From Zychaea mexicana (taxonomy: Eukaryota > Mucoromycota > Mucoromycetes > Mucorales > Lichtheimiaceae), in NCBI RefSeq assembly GCF_025766255.1, contig NW_026516758.1, positions 1 through 64,000 of the forward strand: DNA of 64,000 nucleotides, read 5' to 3'. The translations under genes were made by a program, and so were the position numbers. A model generated the notes under the pieces. It saw only the letters and a program-made list of their open reading frames with translations, ran no database searches and had not been told where the DNA came from. Below are positions 34,500 through 43,562 of this stretch, one piece after another (the stretch's first letter is position 1; every line of letters starts with the position of its first letter).

Positions 34500-35815
34500 T
34501 TACTTTCTCCCATTAAAAACACGTCTCAGATGATTGCTTATCGAGGACATTGTCTGTTTATAAGCTGGTGTCTCCACAGGAACGGTTAGATACCCATGGA
34601 CTGTATAGTTGGCATACGCAAAATTATAGAAATAAACAATTGAGCACCTCCAATGATAGCAGCAACCGTATATAATAAAGTCAAGCCAAAAATTTTGACG
34701 CGAGAAATGAACATACTTGCACCGAGAATTCGAATTGCTAAAGTAGGTACACCAGCTGCAGTCAAGTTTCTTATGTATTCTTCGCCTTCGTCGCGTAAGA
34801 TATCTGCCTCGGCAATAAACGCCAGGGCTGGTGGAAGTCCTTTCATCTCTTCTTGTGTGGCAAGTAATGGGTATCCAATTTTTGTTTTTTCTCTACCATT
34901 TGTATAGGCTTGATCAAAAAACCTGTTGTCCTGAGCCGAGTAAGAATAGTCGCCGTTGCCGAAAGTTTGAAAGGACTCGTAGTGATCTCGGGAAGCCGCC
35001 GTTCTCGGATAAATTAGTATTTGTGTTTTTATGGCATCGGAAAGACCCCGTTCCTTTGCCATCACTAGCGTAAAGTAGCATAATTACTTAAGCTTTCTGT
35101 CTTTTTAACGTGCTACTGTATTCTCGCTCGCTTAGAAGCGATAAAGTTAATAACGATTCACTTACGTGGGATGCACGCAGATACATTGCCCCCTGCTGAA
35201 TCGCCACAGATGGCCAGTCTGCTTGTATCGGCTTTAATAGAGTCCCCGTTTTCGACAACCCACGATAGTGCTGCGAAGCATTCTTCGTGAATTACAGGGC
35301 ATTTTACCTCGGGAGCAAGTGAATAGTCCACAAATACAACGACCACATGATTTCCCACGCAAATCTAAAGTTCAGCTTTAGTAAGAAATATCAAACTAAC
35401 ATTTATTTATTTTTTAAACTTACATCTCGTACAGGTTTAGCATGAGTAAACTTCGACCCAAAAACAAACCCTCCACCATGGCTTTCCATCAAATCATTAT
35501 GCAGTCAGGCTTAAGGTCAATCACGGCAATCGAAAAATGCGCCACTTACTAATAAATGACAACTGGGAGGATGTCTTTCTCGGTTCGCGGCGGACGAAAC
35601 AAAGTCAAGCGAACTTCGATGCCATTATGGATAACAGTCTTATCTTCCTCGATGACCTTAGGCAAAGAGAGACTGTTTATGCTTGATTTGCTTCGCTCGT
35701 TTGCTGCAACTCGCATTTGGGAAAGTGATATTGTACCATCACTCACTTTAGGTGCAGTTTTCACTTGCTCACAAAAAGCAGCATATACAGGGTCAAGCGT
35801 AACTTTTGGTGACAT
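34500..35815 (-). CDS. Alpha/beta hydrolase, HSL family (paralogue)
   Basis: Five exons (35815-35550, 35481-35424, 35364-35166, 35064-34717, 34600-34500), 323 residues. HGGGF is at residues 90-94, GDSAGG has Ser164, AEADILRDEG has Asp262, and GAIHGY has His292, so the triad is complete. A naive continuation of exon 4 loses the histidine; the intron 34716-34601 (GTATGT...ATACAG) restores it and the C-terminus VPVETPAYKQTMSSISNHLR. Exons 1 and 2 have exactly the lengths (266, 58 nt) found in the hydrolase at 11186-12454, showing common descent, but this copy has an extra last intron. No signal peptide is seen. Substrate unknown. Confidence 0.88.
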
Positions 35816-35870
35816 TTGATTAAACGGCAGGAACAAAGAAAGAAAGTATTTAGCTTGAGAATAAATTAAG

Positions 35871-35878
35871 TTTTTATA
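35871..35878 (-). promoter_or_regulatory. TATA box of the second hydrolase gene
   Basis: TATAAAAA on the minus strand, 56-63 bp before the ATG at 35815. Confidence 0.55.
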
Positions 35879-35959
35879 TGCGTATGACGACAGCTACTTT
35901 AGGAATTCACAGCCTCGCTAATAGAAGACTTTGTGTTCCTTTCGTCTCCAACGGGATAC

Positions 35960-37015
35960 TAGAAAATGCTTAATAACAATCCGTTATCTACAAACCCAAA
36001 GCACATTATCGACGTGAACGAAGCCAAGTACGGAACTTGGCAACGCTATCGATGATGATGATTTGAACCGTACTATTGGATTCACGTCAGCGATCGTCGA
36101 ACTGATCAACCACCCATTATTGTTCACTGCACTCGATCACCGCGCATATGCTCTTTTCAGCTTTGAAAAAGAAGTTCAAGATGCCTACAAATGATTTCGA
36201 TTTATAAAACTTCAGCATTTGAACCATTGCTATAACGATGTGGTAAACACCTGTAGGTGCTATTGATCGACGATTGCCCGGACGTTGCTATTGTAGATAT
36301 CGTCAGCAACAACTTCCGGCTTATGTCCTTTCGCAATAATTTCTGACGGCGATCTCGCAGAAGGAGGGGGAGATACACTTGATTGGACCGAGATTTCCGG
36401 TTTACGACGTTTGTACACTCAAAATAGTGTTTATGACAGTACTCTTTTTTACCTATAATCAAACAGTATACCGCGACGTTTGAACGCAATTCAAGATGGT
36501 TTCGTAGAACGATCACTTGCGGGTTGCAATTTCCTCAAGTTTTAGAGTGCAGATGGCACACACAATATAACTACGTTGGTCGACACGTTGTTACCTTACC
36601 ATCTTTCAGGGTAATCCATATCATCACACCTAACGTACAGACGCACAGGATGATTTGATGCGTCTGTAGTTATCGAAACCGATAGATTGCAAGGATTAAA
36701 TAGGTGATGAACGAGATTCTAGCCGAGGTACTAACGCTTAGCACGGTAGTATTAGAATTTATATACGAGGGCGATCCCAGAAAACTGGAGAACGTTTCGC
36801 TTGGCGGACTTAAAAACATCTAGTACGATATAATCATCTCACTTGGTTTGCCATGTTTGCAAGAACTCCCGTTACAAACATAAAAGAACATAACAGAACA
36901 CACTAGACTAAATATGATAGACGCAACACTGTCATTAGAGGAACTGACCCTTGAAGATTGCATATTCATTAATGAATTGGCTATACAATTTGCTAAGCGA
37001 GGGAAATTAAAATAA
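35960..37015 (+). pseudogene. Decayed F-box/LRR-type gene
   Basis: Scattered plus-strand segments look like parts of one protein: ALDHRAYALFSFEKEVQDAY near 36140 (TPR-like), LIDDCPDVAIVDIVSNNFRL near 36260, KLENVSLGGLKNI near 36785, and SLEELTLEDCIFINELAIQF near 36945, ending in TAA at 37015. The repeated L..L.L..C pattern is that of leucine-rich repeats as found in the large Mucorales F-box families, whose N-termini often have TPR-like helices. Stops and frame changes lie between the pieces and no splice series joins them, so it is read as a relic. The identification rests on pattern only. Confidence 0.45.
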
Positions 37016-37481
37016 GTAAGAGTAGTATGTTAATTGACAATTTGTGTAGCAGTATTACAAAACACTTGCAGCAAAGTACATGATACAGTAGAGTGAAGCC
37101 AGCTAAGCTGTCTAGCTTCAATTTCAGCTATAACGCTTTAACTAATGTTGCACGATTTGGCACAAGACGGCAGACTTGTTTATATCACTACAACACCATC
37201 ACACGGTCTATTTTTGTACTTTTAAATATAAGATATTGCATCAGTGGATCAATAATTCAAAGTCTCTATCATCGGACAAGGATTTGCTTTACTGTGTGAG
37301 GATGGAGTCAACTAGAGAAGGCGTTTGAGGAAAGAGAAGAATGAGCGCACACACAGCAAGATGATAATAATGAAGTAATAAATCTGTTTGTCCAACGAAA
37401 AGGAGGTGTGAACAAGTACTCATAGAAGATGCTTCAAGTGGATAACGCAGCTAATCTATCTGCCCTATGAATTAAGTTCAT
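37016..37481. other. Intergenic, nothing supported
   Basis: A 68-codon frame at 37093-37299 begins with a plausible ATG context but has no recognisable content. Confidence 0.4.
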
Positions 37482-38104
37482 CTAGACTCTCACCCGCGGT
37501 CTTTGAGAGATGGACGGACTTTTTTTATCTGTATAAAGCAAACTGTGGCTTCTGATATCAATCACAGTGGTTATCAAGCTCCACAGAGAAGCATTGTAAG
37601 GTATCCAAGTGAGCGGTGATGCGTAGAGAGTACCGATGATACATATCGCTGAATTAATCGATTTGCTGGACAGCACACTCTTGGTTCTTTAAGCATAAAA
37701 CTGGTCGTACCACGAACAAGCTTCTTTTGTAAATCCCCGAAGAATCTTCACTTTTTCTCGATGATATGTCTTGTTGACATGACAATGTTCACATTCGGAA
37801 CCTGTGTTTTTGTCGGTCTCCATGGAGAAACCAATGACAGGTTGCATAATCGAGCACAATCCGCAGTTTCATATCCCGGCATACGACACTGGCGCTGAAG
37901 AAAAGTGAGATTCCAACCTTTTTTGAAGCGTAATGCAAGCGGCATGTAAGAGATAATATAAATGAGAATATAGAGGATGTCCATATGTAGCCGAGCCCAC
38001 CGACTCTCTAATGTTACACTAGTGACCAGGTCGATGCGAAAGAATCTATACTGCAAAAGAGGTCTTAAAAGTCCTTTTTTTCCCTCGTCGGCACCAATTG
38101 CCAT
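37482..38104 (-). CDS. Possible small multi-exon membrane protein
   Basis: Two minus-strand frames look coding. The ATG frame 38104-37748 contains a hydrophobic segment (HMDILYILIYIISYMPLALR) followed by CRMPGYETADCARLC. The frame 37676-37482 has a second hydrophobic stretch (INSAICIIGTLYASPLTWIP) and ends in TAG. They probably belong to one gene joined by an intron, but the exact donor and acceptor could not be fixed. No family is recognised; it may be a broken copy of a larger multi-span protein. Confidence 0.35.
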
Positions 38105-38701
38105 AAGAAAATTAGGTATAAAATTGGTTTAATCAGCTAATACCTGTACTTAGAGTGTACCTCGCTGATCTAATATAAGACGTATGGGCTGTGAGTATCA
38201 GGCTATGTGTAATGCTCTTCAGATCGGCGTGTTAAAACTGTATTGGGCAAAAGATTGAGTAACTTGTTGCCATAAGGGGAAAATTCTTTCTTGTGCGATG
38301 TATGCAAAAGGGCAATGGGAAATGGTCAAAAGATGTCAAAAGATGTTGTGCGAGTCAAAGAGAAACAACCAGTATGACGACAAAGTTTCCTTACTGTGGC
38401 ACTTGAGCAGCACATGGACTAATTCATACCCGCTTACTGTAGAGCTAAAGCGGCTCCGATCGTATTAGTAGACGATACTTTGTGTATATCGTTAAGCATT
38501 AGCGTCACAAACACGATACTCCGTTAAGCTTAAACATTGACGAAAGGTGCGCAGCTCCAAAAAGGAAACAAAAGAAATACAGGATGGCAGCAGCGGCAAC
38601 GGAATCGCTGCGCCTTTTCCTCCGGCGCTGGTTCCCGCGACCTTGAAAAGAGAGCACATAAAGAAAGCTTTATTGCAAGGTGCACAGACCTAAAAAAAAA
38701 A
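38105..38701. other. Intergenic, promoter side of the small basic protein gene
   Basis: The open frame continuing upstream of 38795 begins at a non-ATG codon, and most of it lies before the TATA box, so it is not considered coding. No other feature seen. Confidence 0.5.
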
Positions 38702-38709
38702 TATAAAAA
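38702..38709 (+). promoter_or_regulatory. TATA box of the small basic protein gene
   Basis: TATAAAAA about 86-93 bp upstream of the ATG at 38795, followed by T/C-rich leader sequence. Confidence 0.6.
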
Positions 38710-38794
38710 GGCGCCCAACTCCTTTTATCTTCCAACACATAAAAAACCTTTCTACTTTTGCTCTTTTATTTTTCACTCCTTTACCCGTATAACC

Positions 38795-39169
38795 ATGACA
38801 CAACAACGACGTGACTCGCTGCGGAGCGAATACTGTCAGTACTATGACCGCCAGGACGCCGTTGTCCGTGAGAACCATCGTCAAGACGCACAGCTTGATC
38901 TAGCCATATGCGAACTGCTGGCTTCCTGCTTACCAGCGAACGTCGATACTTATAACGACAGTCATGGGATTAGCAGCAGTAGCATCAACAACAAAAGCAA
39001 ACGGAGTCAGCGCCGACGGTACCGGTCACCGACAGCCAGAACAGCACTAGGAAAGAACATGACAGAATGCACGTGGCCGTTGAGGGCGGACGAGAGTAGT
39101 AACGTCATAAAGTCATCGTCAAACAAGTCTGTAACCTTCAATGATAACGTGCGTGTGGTCATGTTTTAA
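38795..39169 (+). CDS. Small Ser/Arg-rich protein with PP1-docking-like motif
   Basis: Single exon, 124 residues, starting MTQQRRDSLRSEYCQYYDRQ. The first half contains an Asp/Ala/Leu-rich helix (DAQLDLAICELLASCLP), the middle is Ser/Asn-rich and then basic (KSKRSQRRRYRSPT). The C-terminus reads NKSVTFNDNVRVVMF. KSVTF fits the RVxF consensus used to dock protein phosphatase 1, and such motifs near a terminus are common in PP1 regulators, so a regulatory role is possible but unproven. TATA box and leader support a real gene with this ATG. No family is recognised. Confidence 0.65.
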   Translation: MTQQRRDSLRSEYCQYYDRQDAVVRENHRQDAQLDLAICELLASCLPANVDTYNDSHGISSSSINNKSKRSQRRRYRSPTARTALGKNMTECTWPLRADESSNVIKSSSNKSVTFNDNVRVVMF

Positions 39170-39769
39170 TAGCTATCCGTTTGTTGTTCTTGTAAACTAT
39201 TCCTCCTCTCCCTTCATTCTTCTCTCTGTTATCGAAAGATGACCTCATTTGTATATGTATTCGTTTGTGCATTATGTTCTTATTCGGTGTAAATGATGCT
39301 TTTTAAGTTTCTTGTTGCTATCTATGCATGATCAAAACAAAATATAAAGATATCACTGAAATAGCTCCTGAACATAAATGCAGTATGAAGGCCTGCTTCT
39401 AACGAATAGTGTATCTCTGGTATTGTCTATTATGTATCGTTACAGCCACGAACATAGAATAGATGGACTTATATGACGATGTATTGCGCAAATCGGTGCA
39501 CAATGCACACACCCGGAAACGGGTTAAACAGAACTTATTTTCTCCTGTACAATTGTCGGTTGTAATGCAGATAGATACAAAGACCATATACTTCTGTATG
39601 CGTTGTTGTTATTGGCTTTTGGGCTGGTAGAAAAGGATATGATTAACATTCCCATTGCATGCACACCACACCACAACAGCAAGAGCAACATGTTGCGCTT
39701 CACCACCAACCCCTTTTTTCTTCATGGTTTTGATTCTTCTTTGCTTTTTTTGTTGTAACAACAGCAAAA
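39170..39769. other. Intergenic, nothing supported
   Basis: About 600 bp between two plus-strand genes. Only short frames are present. Confidence 0.5.
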
Positions 39770-40961
39770 ATGCTGGTCCGAAAAGACCAACAAGAATCAA
39801 CGACAGAAAATAATAGTAAATTGGTTGTTACTGGATCATCATCACTCAACAGTGTTTTCAAACATATGGACTCCACAATAAACAACGAGCAGCAGCAGCA
39901 ACCATCAGACATTGTTGTCGGTGACGACAAAAACATCCAACATCATAGCGAGAAGGATGACGATAACGATCACGCTTCGATATTATCAACCCAAACCCAA
40001 CGATGCCTTGTTATGCGACGAATCGCGTACATTGTTATTGTGAACGCTGTCACGCCCATCCTGCTATATTATGCCTTGAAACCTCACTTGCCACCCGTAT
40101 GGGCATTGGTACTTTCAAGCACCCCCACAATCATATCTGTCCTCATCCAAGCAACGTTTCTCAGATACATTGATACCATCGGTGTTGCGTCCATATGTGG
40201 TAATAGACACTGCACGCTTACTCTCTTACGGACCATATACACCAGCAAATGATAAAACAAAGACTTATCAACTAGCTTATAATATGAATAGGCTTTCTCG
40301 TGTCCATCGTATTGGCCGTTGCCAATGGCGATCCTAAACTCATGCTCATGCGTGAATCGCTAATGTAAGAAAACAAGAGAACATCGAATGAGGTCATTGA
40401 GTCTGTGGCACGCAAAAACGTAGAGAAGATAACGTGTGAACAAACAATTGGGTCCGCTCTTCCAATAGAACAGCAGCTGCAGGAGCAACGTGCGCATTGT
40501 CACTATTGCCAGTCCGTATCCGATCCTTCGAGTTGAAACCGATCATGTACTACCTCGCCAAAGACTTGGCAGCACTCAAACCAGTTTATGTGAACGAGAG
40601 TAAACGACCTCAAGCACGCATCCTATTCTATTGGCGGAATTCGCGTTATTGTCGACTGCACATACGTCTTCTCACAGCGATCGACATTGTCTTCCTGGAG
40701 CTAGAGTTCGGGTTGAAGCTGTTTTACATTTTCTCATTCGATATCGACACAGTGGTCATTGCAAGCAGTATCACTTGGGGAACGATTGGTGCATTGATAT
40801 CTGTGTTCACCATATGCTACTCGGTTAGGATCTTGAAGCAATTAAAACAAGATGAAGCAGCCATGTTTGCCTCTGCTGCTGCTGTACCTGCTACCACTGC
40901 TATTACCGCTACCACCTTACCACTTCAATGTGATCTTCAAAAAAAGACAAGCTATACTTAA
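39770..40961 (+). CDS. VC0807-like multi-span membrane protein
   Basis: Three exons (39770-40199, 40292-40364, 40469-40961), 331 residues. About 75 hydrophilic, Gln/Asp-rich N-terminal residues precede a membrane domain of about six helices: YIVIVNAVTPILLYYALKPH, VWALVLSSTPTIISVLIQAT, IGVASICGFLVSIVLAVANG, then ITAAAGATCALSLLPV and two C-terminal spans (ITWGTIGALISVFTICYSVR). The pattern of Pro-Ile-Leu-Tyr-Tyr, a Thr-Pro in the second span and Asp-Pro-Lys after the third is that of the VC0807/intracellular-septation-protein-like family of unknown function. No catalytic motif is evident. The stop is 99 bp before the next gene's ATG. Confidence 0.75.
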
Positions 40962-41060
40962 AATGGCTTAGCTTTCAATTTTATTATCCCATTATTCGCT
41001 TCTTCACGTCTCCATTGTTTTTACGTTCTTTTTCTTCTTTTCGTTGTTGAATAAAAAGTC

Positions 41061-43526
41061 ATGCCGAACAGACGACTGCTTTTCATAACAGCAGCACTCT
41101 GTTGGTGCGTTGGCGTATTCTATTTCCTCTTTTCACCACGATGGTGGCCTTCGTCGAATAGCCAAGACAATACACTACTGGTGCATAACGATGACAATAA
41201 TACTGATCGCGACACTGTGCAAAACGCAGACGTTGTTCATACTGGGCCATTTGCTTATGTCACGTTTCTATGTGACGATATTATGGTACATACTTACAGA
41301 TATGAGGCATCAGTATCCGTTAAGTATTACGGCATCAGGCTCATATTGGAGCATTAATCATAGTCACAGGCGACGCAAGTGCTGGTCCACTCGCTCGTTG
41401 TGAATGCTAAAACGAAACACGACATCGTTGTTCTCGTGCTTCCACCGGTATCACAGACCGTACGGGAGCAGCTGGAATCTCTTGGTGCTCGGATAGTGGA
41501 AATAGAAGAGGTAAAAACAATAAAACAAAATATTCATTATTAGAACGGATTTTGTAGGAGGGAAAGAGTACATAGAAAAAGAGAAAAACTATCAGTATGT
41601 GCCCTATACTCGTGCATACTATTTGTATCTCATATCACACTCTAATGCGCCCTAATACAATTAGATCAAATATCCTTGGAAGTCCACTGCATCGGTCGTA
41701 AAGGAGGGCTACAACAAGGCATGTCGATACTCAAAACTTTATTTATGGAACCTCACCGAATACCGAAAGGTTGGTCAAAACAGATGTAATCATCATTATC
41801 ACCACAGAATGGATGATATATATAGATGATGGGTTAACACACGAAAGGACCCCGCCTTACGATTACTCACATGACAATGTTGATAATATTTGTATCACAT
41901 ACAGATTGTCTACCTAGACGCAGACACGCTTGTTGTACAACCGATCGACGAACTGTTCCTGCAACCTCAGTTCAGTGCAGCCATGGACGCCGGCGGTGTC
42001 GTGAATACGGGCGTATTTGTCGCTGAACCATCAAGCGAAACGTTTCGAGATATCATGACTATCTACGATAAATCACCTAGTTACAACCATGGCGACCAAG
42101 GATTCCTCAATTGGTATTTTAACCAATCATCATCTGTCCATGTACTACCGGGACAATACAATCTCATGATCAAGTTCATGGTAAGAAAAGTCGTCCTTTC
42201 TTTTCTAAAAAAAACTTGGAGTGCTACAGCTACTTGCAAAAGCATTCACTAAACATAATGTATTGCATACACAGCATTTATCGAACTTGGTATCTAGCCA
42301 TGTTTACAGAAACACTGTCAGAATAGTCCACTTTACCAGCGAAATCAAGCCCTGGAATTTCTATTACATACACAACCGTGAATGGCGTGATAATTACGAC
42401 ACTTTCCTCTTTGATCAATGGGTCAAGACCGCTCGGAATATGCGATCGAGGCCGACACAAGGTAAGAAGGGTGAGGAAAGCCAGTTCGTTTACGAATACG
42501 AAATGAATGGGACTGGATATCTTTGCGTAATTATGCTGATAAATATTCTTATGTTTATTATAGCCAATATATTTCCCGCAAGCGAGCCCGAGATCGTGCC
42601 TAGATCATGTCTTGCACAATTGAAGAGCAATTATCTTAGACGCTATCCAGTCAAAAATAAGTTTACAATTATGCTCTCATCGTCCATTCAGATGGACAAT
42701 GCGACATGGAAGGAATACATTGATAGCCTATTAGTGTTGCTGAGCAGTACCAAGGATAATACAAGGGAAAGCATGGTAGAAAAGGTTTTTGTGATGGCAA
42801 AGGATCGAGGTGGAAGCAATATGCCGGAACGGATATCGGGCATTCCAATCGAATGGCTCTCATCTTCAGAAAATGTGTTTAGTCTCGTTCATCGGATAGA
42901 CACACAAGCGACTCTTTTACTCGATGACAAAGTAGGTAGAGCTTGCCGTTATGTGCCAAAGTAGGTTGATGATGAGAAAAGAGATTATTACCAACGAACC
43001 ATGTGCTTCCTTTCATAAATTCTAGATCATTTCTGCTGTCAGAGATCTAGAATTTGCATTTGCAGTATGGCAGAACCATCCAGACGCTCTTGTCGGATTT
43101 GACGCATCTGTTCACCGAAAAAGTGGCAGTATCCATCCCAGAACCACCGACGGCCGATACAGTATGATCCACTCCACAGCCATGTTTATCAAATCTGATT
43201 TGCTCTACGCCTTCTCTTGTTTGCTTCCTGATGAAATTTACGCCTATCTCTATGCACATCCTCAGTGCTCTGACACTGCGCTCAATATGTTTTTCACTGG
43301 TACTATTAACGCTCAGCCAATATTGGTTTCGCCATCCAGTCCCTTTTACATACTCGACGCAGGCCAACCACATCCTGATCCATCCATGTGCATACCCGAT
43401 TTGAAGCAAATTATGAACGGTCGACTACTGTATAACGACGCTATCGTCACGCGCACACTACAACCCAACAAAATCCAACATAGCAAGCCAAGCATGTGGC
43501 GATCCTTGTTTGCCATCAACATGTAA
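41061..43526 (+). CDS. Two-domain glycosyltransferase, GT8 (glycogenin-like) fused to GT64 (exostosin-like)
   Basis: Seven exons (41061-41285, 41370-41510, 41665-41769, 41905-42180, 42275-42461, 42564-42931, 43026-43526), 600 residues. An N-terminal signal anchor (LLFITAALCWCVGVFYFLF) predicts a type II Golgi protein. The GT8 half shows FAYVTFLCDDIMATQVLVHS, the metal-binding DAD at residues 162-164 in VYLDADTLVVQ, NTGVFV, GDQGFLNWYF and VHFTSEIKPWNF. The second half is GT64-like: KFTIMLSSSIQMDNATWKEY, LLLDDKI at about 429-435, LEFAFAVWQNHPDALVGFDA, YSMIHSTAMFI. GT64 enzymes usually have three acidic residues at the DDD site; the third is Lys here. Both domains probably use nucleotide-sugars to build surface glycans. 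The intron 42462-42563 is 102 nt and free of stops. Confidence 0.85.
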
Positions 43527-43562
43527 ATAGTCCTCCCTTTTCGTTTTTTATTAATACTGTAG

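Noticed and set aside
34586..34717. Apparent loss of the catalytic His in the minus-strand hydrolase (reads GASMFISR)
   Set aside because: A GTATGT...ATACAG intron in this stretch restores GAIHGY and a normal C-terminus, so the gene is intact.
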